DNA of 64,000 nucleotides from Idiomarina xiamenensis 10-D-4 (GTDB taxonomy: Bacteria; Pseudomonadota; Gammaproteobacteria; Enterobacterales; Alteromonadaceae), in assembly GCF_000299895.1 (NCBI RefSeq), contig NZ_AMRG01000007.1, forward strand, positions 85,451 to 149,450. Reading direction: 5' to 3'. The first letter of the stretch is position 1, and each line of letters starts with the position of its first letter. The translations under genes were made by a program, and so were the position numbers. The notes under the pieces are model-generated. The model ran no database searches, was not told the origin of the DNA, and saw only the letters and a program-made list of their open reading frames with translations. Positions 1 to 10,161 of the stretch are shown here, piece after piece.

Positions 1-419
1 AAGACCATCGGTGCCGTAACTTCGTCGGCTTCAGAAAAAGCACTGGGACCGGTAGTGAAGTCGGCTGGGAACTCCAACGCAACATCGCCGTTATCGGTAT
101 GCACGATCATACTGGCACTACGGTCAACTAAATAACTCTTACGCGCTGGCATACGTTGAAAGTAAGTACCGTTATCACCGCCCGGTTGTAAGCCCATTTG
201 CTTAAACTCTGAGGCAATGTATTTGGCTGCGATTTCGTGACCGATGCTGCCGGTGTCACGGCCTTTTAGCTCATCACTAGCAAGAAACTCTAAGTGCGCA
301 CGAATGGCTTCGGGGTTAGCTTCTACCGCTTGTTTTTGCTGCTGTGTGGGTGCCGCTTCGCCACACGCATTTAGGCTAATGGCTAGCGCCAACGCCGTCA
401 TTGCAGAAAGTAATTTCAT
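1..419 (-). CDS. M28-family metallopeptidase, lipoprotein, N-terminal part only
   Basis: Reading the minus strand from ATG at 417-419 gives an open frame that runs off the left edge of the window, so only about 139 N-terminal residues are present. It opens with a lipoprotein signal (MKLLSAMTALALAISLNAC, lipobox LNAC). The following region, with AIRAHLEFLASDELKGRD, an AAKYIASEF helix and a GLQPGGDNGTYFQ turn, is the typical N-terminal part of secreted M28 (aminopeptidase S/PSMA-like) zinc peptidases. The zinc ligands lie outside the window. The protein is probably anchored in the envelope and degrades peptides. It is divergent from the TonB receptor gene. The family call rests on the N-terminal pattern only. 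Confidence 0.75.
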   Translation of the reverse strand, partial: MKLLSAMTALALAISLNACGEAAPTQQQKQAVEANPEAIRAHLEFLASDELKGRDTGSIGHEIAAKYIASEFKQMGLQPGGDNGTYFQRMPARKSYLVDRSASMIVHTDNGDVALEFPADFTTGPSAFSEADEVTAPMV

Positions 420-541
420 TGACTGATTCCCGTCATGATTAGTTATTCGACTAAATTGTTAGCTCGCCTAGTCTACCCAAGCTAAAGACCAGTCACCAGC
501 TTTACGCGACAAATGGTAGTTGCATCGCGGGCAACATCCCT

Positions 542-564
542 GTAATGTTATATTATCACAGAGG
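542..564 (+). promoter_or_regulatory. Probable Zur operator upstream of the TonB receptor gene
   Basis: The left half is GTAATGTTATA and the right half TATCACAGAGG, around a central T. The gammaproteobacterial Zur consensus, as I remember it, is GAAATGTTATA-N-TATAACATTTC. The left arm matches at 10 of 11 positions and the right arm at about 6 of 11. The site contains TATATT at 549-554, which could be the -10 element of the gene starting at 618, so Zur binding would block transcription in zinc-replete cells. The encoded receptor has histidine-rich loops, which agrees with zinc control. Confidence 0.65.
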
Positions 565-617
565 CAATTCACGAGTCCGCTCGTTACTCGATAATCGTAC
601 CATCAGGGAGTCAGTCA

Positions 618-2780
618 ATGTTACGTCGTTCCTCATTATCGTTGGCGATTCTAGCCAGCTTGAATGTAGGCCAAGTTGCCGCACAGCAACAAGATGCAGA
701 AACTCAAGTCAAACCCAGTGAAGTTATTGTCATCACTGGTTCACCGCTGGACAAAACGGCGCTTAACTCAGCTCAGCCAGTCAGTGTTTTATCCGGTGAT
801 GAATTACGTCAAAGCCAAGCTCATACGCTGGGCGAAACGTTAGCCACCGAACCCGGTATTAACAATACCCATTTTGCCAATGTCGCTGGTAGCCCGATTA
901 TCCGAGGTTTAGATGGACCTCGGGTGAAAATCACACAAAATGGTTTAGATGCTGGCGACCAGTCACGTGGCAGCCCCGATCACGCGGTGACCACCGAAAC
1001 CACCACAGCTCAACAAGTCGAAGTATTTCGTGGCCCGGCAACATTGTTGTACGGTAGCGGTGCTATCGGCGGTGTTGTCAACGTCGTCGATAACCGTATT
1101 CCGGAACAAGCCTTAGACGGTGTGCGCGGTAATTACAGCGTGGGGGCGAATAGCGCCGCCAATCAAAAAGAAGGCAGCTTTAGCGCTGATGCCGGTAATG
1201 GGCCGGTGGTTTTTCATGTTGACGCCTTTGCCCGCGATGCGGATGACTATGAAGTTCCCACTTTCACCAACGACGAAGGCGAAACCAACGATAAAGTCGA
1301 GAATACCTACATCGAATCTCAAGGTTTGAATTTAGGTGGCAGCTACATTGGTGATCGAGGTTTTATCGGCTTCTCATTTGGTCGTATGACGCAAGAATAC
1401 GGTATTCCCGGTCACGAACACGCACATGAGCACGAAGAAGAAGAACATGATCATGAAGAAGAGCATGCTCACGAGCACGGCGAAGCTGGTCCATTTGTCG
1501 ATTTAGAACAGAATCGCTACCAGTTAGCTGGGGCATTAAATAATCCATTCGCAGGCTTCGATAAAGTCGAATTGCGCGCCGCCTACACCGATTACACCCA
1601 TAGCGAAATTGAAGGCGGTGTTGCCGCCTCAACCTTTGCCAATGAGCAAACCGAAGTGCGTATCACCGCACGCCATCAGCCACTACTCGGCTGGCGCGGT
1701 GCAGTTGGCTTGCAATGGAGCGATAGTGACCAAACTAGCCACGGTGAAGAGGCTTTCGCTCCTGATTCGACCACCGAGTCGACCGGTATATTTTGGGTGC
1801 TAGAACGTGAATACGCGGGTTTTAACTGGGAAGTCGGCGCGCGTTATGAACAAGTCGATATTGATACCGATGAGTTAGGCGACTTCAGTTATAACCCGGT
1901 CTCGTTCTCGGCTGGCTTTACTCGTCCGTTGACCAAGCAACTATCGATGTCGCTGAATTTTAGCCATGCCGAACGTCCGGTTTCCGCGACCGAACTATTG
2001 GCAAACGGTGCCCACCTGGCTACCCGTACTTATGAATTAGGCGCGCTCTATGAGCTAGAAGAAGTTGCACCCGAGCATTACCACGTTGAACGTCGCGAGG
2101 GTAAGCCGGAGCTGGAAAAATCGAATAACATCGATTTAGGCTTCCACTTAGAACAAGGTGACTTCCACGGCCAAATCAACTTCTTCTACAACAATGTCGA
2201 TGACTTTATTTACGAGCGCTTTACCGGTGTCGACTCCGCCGATCTGCACATCGAAGATCATGACCACCACGAAGAAGAGGCAGGCGGTGAGCATGAACAC
2301 GACCACGAGCATGACCACGGTGGTGCGCTCAATGTCGTACAGTTCACGCAAGCCGATGTTGAACTATATGGTTATGAAATCGAAGCAGCCTGGCAATTGG
2401 ATCGCAATTGGACCGTATCTGGTTTCAGCGACTACACCCGCGCTAAGCTAAAAGATGGTGGTAACTTACCGCGCATTCCTAGCCAACGGATAGGTGCCGA
2501 TGTGAGCTATCAGGCACAAGCATGGGATGCCAAAGTCGGTTACATCTACTATGCCGAGCAAGAGCGTATTGCCGCCAATGAAACACCCACCGATAGCTAC
2601 GGTTTGTTAAACGCGCAAGTGAGTTTCTACCCACAAGCATTAGCGCGTAACAACATGACGCTATACGTCAAAGCCGAAAACATTACCGATGAGTTAGGCT
2701 TCGTCCACAGCTCGTTCTTAAAAGACGATGCACCGGTCACCGGTCGTAATTTCAGCATTGGCCTACGCGGCGAATTCTGA
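618..2780 (+). CDS. TonB-dependent outer-membrane receptor, ZnuD-like zinc uptake
   Basis: A 720-residue TonB-dependent receptor. A signal peptide ends near AA22, a possible TonB box (EVIVITGSP, about 34-42) follows, then a plug domain with IIRGLDGPRV and VEVFRGPATLLYGSGAIGG, then a beta-barrel ending in a C-terminal Phe. Two stretches at about residues 265-287 and 544-569 are built almost wholly of His, Glu and Asp; such loops in ZnuD-type receptors bind zinc at the cell surface. GGGAG at 606-610 sets the ATG at 618. It is a single-gene unit with a probable Zur box upstream and a terminator downstream. Nickel or another divalent metal is possible, but the operator favours zinc. Confidence 0.88.
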   Translation: MLRRSSLSLAILASLNVGQVAAQQQDAETQVKPSEVIVITGSPLDKTALNSAQPVSVLSGDELRQSQAHTLGETLATEPGINNTHFANVAGSPIIRGLDGPRVKITQNGLDAGDQSRGSPDHAVTTETTTAQQVEVFRGPATLLYGSGAIGGVVNVVDNRIPEQALDGVRGNYSVGANSAANQKEGSFSADAGNGPVVFHVDAFARDADDYEVPTFTNDEGETNDKVENTYIESQGLNLGGSYIGDRGFIGFSFGRMTQEYGIPGHEHAHEHEEEEHDHEEEHAHEHGEAGPFVDLEQNRYQLAGALNNPFAGFDKVELRAAYTDYTHSEIEGGVAASTFANEQTEVRITARHQPLLGWRGAVGLQWSDSDQTSHGEEAFAPDSTTESTGIFWVLEREYAGFNWEVGARYEQVDIDTDELGDFSYNPVSFSAGFTRPLTKQLSMSLNFSHAERPVSATELLANGAHLATRTYELGALYELEEVAPEHYHVERREGKPELEKSNNIDLGFHLEQGDFHGQINFFYNNVDDFIYERFTGVDSADLHIEDHDHHEEEAGGEHEHDHEHDHGGALNVVQFTQADVELYGYEIEAAWQLDRNWTVSGFSDYTRAKLKDGGNLPRIPSQRIGADVSYQAQAWDAKVGYIYYAEQERIAANETPTDSYGLLNAQVSFYPQALARNNMTLYVKAENITDELGFVHSSFLKDDAPVTGRNFSIGLRGEF

Positions 2781-2790
2781 GTCTCCCCCA

Positions 2791-2815
2791 GCCCGCCGTT
2801 AGGCGGGCTTTTTTA
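2791..2815 (+). terminator. Intrinsic terminator of the TonB receptor gene
   Basis: A seven-base-pair GC stem, GCCCGCC-GTTA-GGCGGGC, is followed by TTTTTTATT, 10 bases after the stop codon. Confidence 0.93.
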
Positions 2816-2945
2816 TTGGCCTCGCCATTAATCGCATTTCAGCTTCATATTCATCGACAATTTAACGGCACAACAAGTAATCGCCGCATAATTCTGCTAC
2901 CCTTAACGGCGTTTTTAGACCCCAGATGACGTTGAGGTAAACGCT

Positions 2946-5186
2946 ATGCAGAGCCTGCTGCGCAAGCTGTTGCGCCCGCTTGCACTAACCACTTTAACTT
3001 TATGTTCAACGGCTTTTAGTCAGTTGAGCCATGCTAGCCATTTAACGCTGGAACGTATTTTTTCAGCACCAGCGCTGGCGGGCGAAGCTATCCGTCAAGT
3101 GCGTTACGCGCCTGATCATCAACATATTAGCTACCTGAAAGCGCGTGCCGATGCCCATCAGCACTATGACTTATGGTGGTACGACAGCAAAACACAAACG
3201 CATAAACGTATCTTAAAAAGTGAACAGCTAAACGCCAGCTCCGGCGAATTATCCGAGGTAGAGAAAGCCCGCCGCGAACGGCTACGGATCAGCGCTGAGG
3301 GCTTGGTCGATTATGCTTGGCACCCCGACAGTCAGCAGGTGTTAGTGACTGTTGCTGGCGACCTGTATTTATTTAATGTCGCCAGCGGCAACAGCCAGCG
3401 CCTGACCCAAACCGAAGCCTACGAAACCGACGCAAAGCTCTCGCCTAAAGGACATTACGTTAGCTTTATCCGTGAACAGAACTTGTACCTGATCGACTTG
3501 GCTAATGGTCAAGAACGAGCACTGACCGATGCCGGCGGCGGCGCGATTAGCTACGCCATGGCAGAGTTTGTCGCGCAAGAAGAAATCGACCGCATGAGCG
3601 GTTATTGGTGGGCTCCCGACGAACAACACATCGCGCTAACGCGGATTGATGAAACACCGGTGCAAGAAATCACGCGTAGCGAGATTTATGCCGACGAAGT
3701 GCGCTTGATCGAGCAACGTTATCCCGCTGCTGGTAGCGCCAACGTCGATATCGATCTCGGCATTATGAACCTCAGTAGTGGCGATACCCAATGGTTGGGA
3801 CTCGCGCATTTAGGCGACGGTTACCTCGCGCGTGTTAATTGGGTGCCAGATAGCCAACGGCTATTGTACCAATGGCAGAATCGCAGCCAGACCGAGCTAA
3901 CCTTATACTTGCACCCGCTAGGTAGTGAGCAAGACCAAGCACTGCTTAAAGAGACCAGCACGCATTGGTTGAACCTTAACGATGACCTACGCTTTTTGAA
4001 CGATAATAACCATTTCGTTTGGGCATCTTCGCGCAGCGGGTACAAACACCTTTATTTATACCGTTTAGATGGCAAGTTGATTCGCCAACTGACTGCTGGC
4101 GAATGGATGGTCGATAAACTCGAACACATCGACGAAACCTTGGGCGTGATTTACTTTACCAGTCGCGCCAAGTCGCCTTTAGAGAGCCACTTGTATCGCT
4201 CTAGTTTAACTACCACCAACCCGCGTAATCCCACTCAGTTGTCGCAACGGGAGGGCATGCACAACGTTACCTTTAGCGGCGATGGGCAAAGCTACGTGGA
4301 TGTATTTTCGTCACCACAACAGCCACCACAAGTTAGTATGCACGGCCCCACCGGTGAGCGCATTAACTGGATACTTGAGAACGCAGTCGGTGCCAACCAT
4401 CCACTGGCCGATTACTTAGGACAGTGGCGCTACCCCAGTTTTGGCAGCATCAAAGCTGACGACGGCAAAACCCTGTACTTTAAAATTACCCGACCGGCGA
4501 ACTTTGACAAACAAAAGCAGTATCCAGCGATTGTTTATAGCTACGGCGGCCCGGGAGCCCAGCGCGTCACCAAAAGCTGGGGCGATTATTTTACCCAATA
4601 CCTCGCCCAGCAAGGTTTTGTCGTGTTTACCTTGGATAATCGCGGCACCGCCAATCGTGGTAACGACTTTGAACAGGTTATTTTTAAGCAGCTAGGTCAG
4701 GCCGAAGTTGCCGACCAAGTCGCCGGCGTTAAATACCTGCGTAGTCTGGATTACGTCGATGACCAGCGTATCGGCTTCTACGGACATAGCTATGGCGGCT
4801 ATTTGGCGTTAATGAATATCTTTAAAGCGCCAGAGTATTTTCAAGCCGCTGTCGCCGGTGCGCCAGTGACCGATTGGCGTCTTTACGACACCCACTACAC
4901 CGAGCGTTATATGGGCATGCCGAATGATGGCGACAACTATGAGAAAGCTTCAGTCTTTCCCTATGTTAAAGGCCTACAAGGTGACTTGCTGATCTATCAT
5001 GGCATGGCCGATGACAACGTCTTGTTCAGCCACAGCACCAAGCTATTTAAAGTGTTACAAGACAATCGTCAACGCTTTGAAATGATGACCTATCCGGGTA
5101 AAAAACACTCGTTGAATGGTCGCGCCACGAAAATTCATTTGTATCGTACGATAACCGAATTTTTTCAGCGTCATCTTGGGGTATAA
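2946..5186 (+). CDS. Prolyl dipeptidyl peptidase IV (S9 family), exported
   Basis: A 746-residue protein with an N-terminal signal peptide (cleavage near SHA-SH, about residue 30), an eight-bladed beta-propeller of the DPPIV_N type, and a C-terminal alpha/beta-hydrolase. The catalytic serine is in GHSYGG at Ser615. The acid is in HGMADDN at about 689-690 and the histidine is His721 in KKHS. The motif EEIDRMSGYWW carries the Glu pair that holds the substrate N terminus in DPP IV enzymes. It should release Xaa-Pro dipeptides in the periplasm. GAGG at 2934-2937 supports the ATG at 2946. It stands alone between two terminator-bounded units. Confidence 0.92.
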   Translation: MQSLLRKLLRPLALTTLTLCSTAFSQLSHASHLTLERIFSAPALAGEAIRQVRYAPDHQHISYLKARADAHQHYDLWWYDSKTQTHKRILKSEQLNASSGELSEVEKARRERLRISAEGLVDYAWHPDSQQVLVTVAGDLYLFNVASGNSQRLTQTEAYETDAKLSPKGHYVSFIREQNLYLIDLANGQERALTDAGGGAISYAMAEFVAQEEIDRMSGYWWAPDEQHIALTRIDETPVQEITRSEIYADEVRLIEQRYPAAGSANVDIDLGIMNLSSGDTQWLGLAHLGDGYLARVNWVPDSQRLLYQWQNRSQTELTLYLHPLGSEQDQALLKETSTHWLNLNDDLRFLNDNNHFVWASSRSGYKHLYLYRLDGKLIRQLTAGEWMVDKLEHIDETLGVIYFTSRAKSPLESHLYRSSLTTTNPRNPTQLSQREGMHNVTFSGDGQSYVDVFSSPQQPPQVSMHGPTGERINWILENAVGANHPLADYLGQWRYPSFGSIKADDGKTLYFKITRPANFDKQKQYPAIVYSYGGPGAQRVTKSWGDYFTQYLAQQGFVVFTLDNRGTANRGNDFEQVIFKQLGQAEVADQVAGVKYLRSLDYVDDQRIGFYGHSYGGYLALMNIFKAPEYFQAAVAGAPVTDWRLYDTHYTERYMGMPNDGDNYEKASVFPYVKGLQGDLLIYHGMADDNVLFSHSTKLFKVLQDNRQRFEMMTYPGKKHSLNGRATKIHLYRTITEFFQRHLGV

Positions 5187-5252
5187 TGGCTTGCAGGGGT
5201 TTTCGTCGACAGCGAACCCTGCAAAAACATCCTGCAATGAAATGGAGTGACT

Positions 5253-5645
5253 ATGCGCTTTTTATCTCGCCGTCTGGTAATGCCGAATGATCTGAACTTT
5301 GCTGGCTCCCTATTTGGTGGCCGCATTCTCGAGTGGATCGACGAAGAAGCCTATATCTTTGCCAGTTGCCAATTAGGCGCAAAAAGCCTGGTCACCAAGC
5401 ACATTGGCGCCATCAGTTTTGAAACCTCAGCGTTTCAAGGTGACGTGGTTGAGTTCGGCCTCGAAGTAAAACGCGTGGGTAATAGCTCGTTGACCATTAC
5501 CTGCGTGGTACGCAATAAACAAACCAAGCAAAATATCTGTATTGCTGACGATATTGTATTTGTTTATATCAACCCTGAAACCCGCAAGCCAGAGCCTCAC
5601 GGCAAAACTAAAGCCGAGCTAGATGCCGAAGTCCTCGATATTTGA
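5253..5645 (+). CDS. Acyl-CoA thioesterase, hotdog fold (YciA-like)
   Basis: About 130 residues forming a single hotdog domain. The segment NDLNFAGSLFGGRILEWIDEEAYIFA is the helix carrying the catalytic acid in YciA/BACH-type acyl-CoA hydrolases. The later strands (ISFETSAFQGDVVEFGLEVKRVGNSS) also fit. It would hydrolyse acyl-CoA to free CoA in the cytosol. An in-frame GTG at 5247 is possible, but GGAG at 5244-5247 lies five bases before the ATG at 5253, which I prefer. It is convergent with the M17 peptidase gene. Substrate chain length cannot be told from sequence. Confidence 0.85.
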   Translation: MRFLSRRLVMPNDLNFAGSLFGGRILEWIDEEAYIFASCQLGAKSLVTKHIGAISFETSAFQGDVVEFGLEVKRVGNSSLTITCVVRNKQTKQNICIADDIVFVYINPETRKPEPHGKTKAELDAEVLDI

Positions 5646-5667
5646 TGACGCCCAAAACTGCTGATAA

Positions 5668-5704
5668 AAAAGGGCCGCTTCTGCTAGAAGCGGCCCTTTT
5701 TATT
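5668..5704. terminator. Bidirectional intrinsic terminator between convergent genes
   Basis: GGGCCGCTTC pairs with GAAGCGGCCC around a short loop. A run of As precedes and a run of Ts follows, so it can end both the thioesterase transcript and the minus-strand M17 peptidase transcript. Confidence 0.92.
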
Positions 5705-5719
5705 TATTCAGCTAATGGC

Positions 5720-7261
5720 TTAGCGCGCTAAATAGCAAGCACTCAGACAAGTGACCGGTGCTGCTGTTGGCTTACCATGTTGCCAATCGCCACCTTCAAC
5801 ACCACTACCGGCGATATCAATGTGCACGTACGGCAGCGGCTTATCGCTGCGAGCATTATGCGCATCTAGGCCAGCGGCAATGGTCAAAAACGCCATTGGG
5901 AACTGATGCCCACGCGCTGTCGTCGCCGATGGCCCATTATTGCTCGATAACACATCGTCGGCTTTGGTGCGTGGTCGAACGAAATCAAAGTCTTCGCGAC
6001 GTGACCAAGAAATTTCAGCCGGATCACCAAGCACTTCGCCAACATTGAACAGTTGCTCAGCTAATTGCTGCAAATTAGCCGCACCGTTTGGCACCAAGGC
6101 AGTATAAGGCCCCTTGGCCAACGCCGCGTGGCCGGTTAAGGTGGCAATACTAAACAACTGCGGTGCATCGCTTTGCAAGGCGTCCTCGCGCAGATGAGAA
6201 AGCAAATCGGCTAGCACTAAGCGACCTTCGGCGTCGGTGTTACCGATTCGGACACGCTTACCGCTGTGCGCAGTAATGATTTCGTCGGCAACAAAGGCAT
6301 CGGCACCGATACTATTACGTACCGCACCGATTTCGGCAATCACGCTAGTATCTTGCGGCGCTAAACCAGCGACGGTTTTAACAAATCCGGCAACCGCGGC
6401 AGCACCACCTTTATCACGGCTCATACCGGCCATGTGGCCACCCACTTTTAAGTCGGCACCACCGGTGTCATAAACTATGCCTTTACCGGCAAACAATAGC
6501 GTTCGTTGTGGCTGAGGCGCATGATACTCCAGACGGATAACACAGGGACGATGACGTTCGACCGCCAACGATGCACGGCCAACCGCTGACAGCAGTGGGT
6601 ACTCGTGCTGTAACTGCTGCACATCATCAATCACACTGACTTTCACCGCGGTATGGGCAAACGCTTGACGGCAATATTCGGCAAACTTTTTCGGTGCCAT
6701 ACGCTCTGGTTCGGTGCCAGCCAGATCACGTGCAACACGTTTACCGGCCTCTACGGCTTGCAACCAGTCAATGTTTAATTGCTCAGCCACTAAGGTAATG
6801 TGGGTGACCGTTTCAATGCTTTCTTCGCCCAGCGCTTCACGCGCTTCTAAGGGTTGATAAAGTGCTTGGCAAGCCCCTAAATAGGCCACCCCAGCGGCGT
6901 CTTGAAAGCGTTCATCCTGTGGTAAACCGGCGTTTACGATTAACAGTTTTTTTGCGCCAGCAGCACTGGCGATGCTGGTGCCCGCTGCCGCTGCGTCAAA
7001 TACGCTGCGAACATCATCATAGTCTTGTAGCAATGCGCCGGTTGGCGCGCATATCAGCCGTTGTCCCGGCATATCGGCGTGTTGCAACAGCAATGGCTGC
7101 TGACCGACACGTTGGTCGTGCTGCTTGGCCGTGGCAACAATATCGGCAAAAGGTGCAGGCAACGGCTGACTAAAGTCAGCCACCAGCAACACCGCATCGT
7201 GCTGCTCAGATGCCAGCGCTGCTGACAATTCGGTTGCTTGCTCTAAAACGGGAAAAGACAT
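5720..7261 (-). CDS. Leucyl aminopeptidase family protein (M17)
   Basis: A 513-residue cytosolic M17 aminopeptidase. The C-terminal half carries the two-metal centre: GKGIVYDTGGADLK holds the Lys and first Asp, SRDKGGAA the next Asp, and NTDAEGRLVLAD the Asp/Glu pair with the catalytic Arg. The N-terminal half is the usual divergent macrodomain-like region. It removes N-terminal residues during peptide turnover. AAGGAG eight bases before ATG 7261 supports the start. It lies 24 bases downstream of cysS on the same strand and may share its transcript. The metal-site motif (VYDTGGADLK) differs from classical PepA (TFDSGGISLK), so I call the family and not pepA. Confidence 0.9.
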   Translation of the reverse strand: MSFPVLEQATELSAALASEQHDAVLLVADFSQPLPAPFADIVATAKQHDQRVGQQPLLLQHADMPGQRLICAPTGALLQDYDDVRSVFDAAAAGTSIASAAGAKKLLIVNAGLPQDERFQDAAGVAYLGACQALYQPLEAREALGEESIETVTHITLVAEQLNIDWLQAVEAGKRVARDLAGTEPERMAPKKFAEYCRQAFAHTAVKVSVIDDVQQLQHEYPLLSAVGRASLAVERHRPCVIRLEYHAPQPQRTLLFAGKGIVYDTGGADLKVGGHMAGMSRDKGGAAAVAGFVKTVAGLAPQDTSVIAEIGAVRNSIGADAFVADEIITAHSGKRVRIGNTDAEGRLVLADLLSHLREDALQSDAPQLFSIATLTGHAALAKGPYTALVPNGAANLQQLAEQLFNVGEVLGDPAEISWSRREDFDFVRPRTKADDVLSSNNGPSATTARGHQFPMAFLTIAAGLDAHNARSDKPLPYVHIDIAGSGVEGGDWQHGKPTAAPVTCLSACYLAR

Positions 7262-7285
7262 ACATCAACTCCTTAAGTTCTGGGA

Positions 7286-8683
7286 TTATTGGCGACGCCA
7301 ACGAGTGCCACCGGCACCATCCTCTAGTACAACACCCAATTCGGTAAGCTGGTCTCGCGCCGCATCGGCCGCAGCCCAGTCTTTATTCGCGCGAGCATTT
7401 TCGCGTTGCGCAATCAAGGCCTCGATGCGGGCTACCTCAGCAGCGTCTTGCTGACCTTGTAAAAACGCTTCAGGTGCTTGCTGTAACAAGCCCAACACCG
7501 CCGCTAAACGCTTCATCACCGCCGTTAACTGAGCCGCTTGCGCCAAGCTTTCGGCATCACCTTGTTGTTTCATACGTTGGCTATCACGAGCCAGTTCAAA
7601 TAATAACGGCGTCGCTTCTGGGACGTTAAAGTCATCGTTCATCGCTTGACAGAAACGCTGCCAGTAGCGGTCATAAAGCGTCTCATCTAACGCTTCTGCC
7701 GGGGCGATATCACGTAAGGTTCCGTATAAACGCTCCAAGCTCGCGTGCGCTTGTTGCAGGTTATCGCTGGTATAACTCAACTGCGAGCGATAATGGCTAG
7801 ATAGCAGGAAATAACGGACAGTTTCCGCACTATATTGCGATAACACATCTCGAATAGTAAAAAAGTTACCCAACGACTTCGACATTTTGACATCGTCAAC
7901 CTGTACCATACCGCTGTGCATCCAATAATTGACATAAGCGCTGTCGTTCGCGCAGCAGCTTTGCGCCACTTCATTTTCATGATGCGGAAAAATCAAATCC
8001 GAGCCACCGCCGTGGATGTCAAAGTGGCTACCCAAGTGCTTTTTATTCATCGCCGAGCACTCGATGTGCCAACCCGGACGTCCAGCCCCCCAAGGCGATG
8101 GCCAGCTCGGCTCGCCCGCTTTTGCCGGTTTCCATAAGACAAAATCGAGTGGGTCGGCTTTGCTGTTATCAACATCGACTCGGGCCCCCGCTTGCAATTG
8201 GCTGAGGTCTTGCTTACTTAACTTGCCATAATCATTGAAAGTCGATACGTCGAACAGCACATCACCATTGTCCGCCACATAAGCTGCACCCTTCTCGATT
8301 AAGGCAGCGATCATAGCGATGATGTCGTCCATATGATCGGTAACGGTGGGTTCAACATCGGGTTCAAGTAGATTGAGAGCGGCAAAGTCTTCATGCATCG
8401 CCGCGGCAAAATGGCGTGTGATGTCACCGATTTGCTGCCCACTTTCGTTTGCGCGACGAATAATTTTATCGTCGACGTCGGTAATATTACGCACGTATTT
8501 AACCTGATAGCCGATGGCTCTTAAATAACGCACAACCACATCAAAAGAAACGTAAGTGCGGGCATGGCCGATGTGGCAAAAATCATAAATGGTCACGCCA
8601 CAGACGTATAAGTTGACCTGGCCTTCATGAATGGGTTTGAATGCTTCTTTTTGGCGCGTCAAAGTATTAAATAACGTCAACAT
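7286..8683 (-). CDS. cysS: Cysteinyl-tRNA synthetase
   Basis: A 465-residue class I synthetase that charges tRNA-Cys. The N terminus [24 protein letters not shown] contains the zinc-binding Cys and the HIGH motif. The zinc site is completed by GWHIECSAM and HHENE, and the KMSKS loop is intact ([11 protein letters not shown]). The C-terminal helical anticodon-binding region is present. Length matches the family (about 460). AAGGAG precedes ATG 8683 by roughly 11 bases. It is divergent from ppiB across a 219-base gap, an arrangement seen in other gammaproteobacteria. Confidence 0.97.
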   Translation of the reverse strand: MLTLFNTLTRQKEAFKPIHEGQVNLYVCGVTIYDFCHIGHARTYVSFDVVVRYLRAIGYQVKYVRNITDVDDKIIRRANESGQQIGDITRHFAAAMHEDFAALNLLEPDVEPTVTDHMDDIIAMIAALIEKGAAYVADNGDVLFDVSTFNDYGKLSKQDLSQLQAGARVDVDNSKADPLDFVLWKPAKAGEPSWPSPWGAGRPGWHIECSAMNKKHLGSHFDIHGGGSDLIFPHHENEVAQSCCANDSAYVNYWMHSGMVQVDDVKMSKSLGNFFTIRDVLSQYSAETVRYFLLSSHYRSQLSYTSDNLQQAHASLERLYGTLRDIAPAEALDETLYDRYWQRFCQAMNDDFNVPEATPLLFELARDSQRMKQQGDAESLAQAAQLTAVMKRLAAVLGLLQQAPEAFLQGQQDAAEVARIEALIAQRENARANKDWAAADAARDQLTELGVVLEDGAGGTRWRRQ

Positions 8684-8902
8684 GCTGCGGTGTTCTCCTT
8701 TTCAACACAGTGGCTGTAACGGCAATATAGGAGCTTGTCGCGAACCCGCTTTGGGCGTCGCATCAAGCGATAGAGGGCATTAGCATAGCACAACTGGCGA
8801 GCACAAGGGCAGCGCTAGAACGGTGCCTCAACGGCAAATTAATGCTAAACTCGCGGCTGCTTAACGATTTGATCAATTATTCAATAAACACCGAGGTAAA
8901 AC

Positions 8903-9400
8903 ATGCAAGTCACGCTGCACACCAATCATGGCGATATCGTCTTAGCTATGCACAGTGAAACCGCGCCGAATACGGTAGAAAACTTTTTAACTTACGCTCG
9001 TGATGGTTTTTATGACGGCACCATTTTTCATCGTGTGATTGATGGCTTTATGATCCAAGGCGGTGGTTTTACCGACGATATGTCACAAAAAGAAACACAG
9101 GCACCTATCGCTAACGAAGCCGCCAGCGCTAAACCGAACACCTTGGGTACAGTAGCGATGGCGCGTACCCCCGATCCGCACTCAGCCACGGCACAGTTCT
9201 TCATTAACGTGAATAATAACGACTTTTTGAACTTCCAAAACGAAACCCCTAACGGTTTTGGCTATTGCGTATTTGCCGAAGTTGTCGATGGCATGGATAC
9301 CGTCAACGCCATCAAAGCGGTTGCTACCGGTTCGCATGGTATGCACCAAGATGTGCCGCGTGAAAATATCGTTATCGAATCGGTCAGCATCAGCGAATAA
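8903..9400 (+). CDS. ppiB: Peptidyl-prolyl cis-trans isomerase B (cyclophilin)
   Basis: A 165-residue cyclophilin without a signal peptide, so cytosolic like E. coli PpiB. The catalytic core reads [15 protein letters not shown], followed by [22 protein letters not shown] with the conserved Gln and Phe of the proline pocket. It speeds proline isomerisation during folding. The start is ATG 8903 with GAGG at 8893-8896. lpxH follows 17 bases after the stop, so the two are probably co-transcribed, as in many relatives. Confidence 0.96.
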   Translation: MQVTLHTNHGDIVLAMHSETAPNTVENFLTYARDGFYDGTIFHRVIDGFMIQGGGFTDDMSQKETQAPIANEAASAKPNTLGTVAMARTPDPHSATAQFFINVNNNDFLNFQNETPNGFGYCVFAEVVDGMDTVNAIKAVATGSHGMHQDVPRENIVIESVSISE

Positions 9401-9417
9401 GCACGCCGACGCCACCT

Positions 9418-10161
9418 ATGACGCAACTGTTTATTTCAGATTTACACCTGAGCCCAGCGCGCCCCGATATTTGCGAGCTATTCTTTGAGTTTTTACAGGG
9501 GCCAGCACGTGAAGCCGCCGCGCTCTATATTTTGGGTGATTTATTTGATGCTTGGATCGGTGACGACGATAACAGTCGCTTTGCCGCCGAGGTAAAACAG
9601 CAGTTGCGTCAATTAACACAAGCCGGTGTACCGAGCTATTTTATGGCCGGCAACCGCGACTTTATGGTGGGTCAACGGTTCGCTCAGCAAACCGGCATCC
9701 ACCTGCTTAACGATCCGACGGTAATTGAACTTTATGGGCAGCGTACGCTGCTCATGCATGGCGACTTGTTATGTACGCTGGATACCGGTTATCAACGTTT
9801 TCGGCGGGTAATTCAGCATCCCCTGAGCAAATGGTTGCTAGCAAGGCTACCGTTATCCACGCGCATGCGCATCGCCAATAAATTACGCGCCAACAGCCAA
9901 ACTCAGCAGCCGCAATTGAGCGATGAGCAATTACGTCGCATGGACGTCGAATTAACCACCGTACGTCATGTCATGGAAAGCCACGCCGTAAAATACCTGA
10001 TCCATGGCCATACGCACCGCCCCGGTCATCATCAATTTTCACTCAGCGACGGTTCTACCGCAGAGCGCTGGGTATTGGGCGACTGGTATGAGCAAGGCAG
10101 CCATTTAAGTGTGCGCGAAGAACAGTTTAAGTTGCACTCAACTGCGTTGCCGCCTCGATAG
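9418..10161 (+). CDS. lpxH: UDP-2,3-diacylglucosamine diphosphatase
   Basis: A 247-residue calcineurin-type phosphoesterase that makes lipid X from UDP-2,3-diacylglucosamine, a core lipid A step at the inner membrane. Metal motifs are in order: ISDLHLS, GDLFDAWIGDD, GNRDFM, MHGD and HGHTHRP. The lipid-binding cap (FRRVIQHPLSKWLLARLP) is present. Length is normal for LpxH (about 240). No strong ribosome site precedes ATG 9418, which suggests translation coupled to ppiB. The 3' end overlaps the convergent miaE gene by 35 bases. Confidence 0.96.
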   Translation: MTQLFISDLHLSPARPDICELFFEFLQGPAREAAALYILGDLFDAWIGDDDNSRFAAEVKQQLRQLTQAGVPSYFMAGNRDFMVGQRFAQQTGIHLLNDPTVIELYGQRTLLMHGDLLCTLDTGYQRFRRVIQHPLSKWLLARLPLSTRMRIANKLRANSQTQQPQLSDEQLRRMDVELTTVRHVMESHAVKYLIHGHTHRPGHHQFSLSDGSTAERWVLGDWYEQGSHLSVREEQFKLHSTALPPR

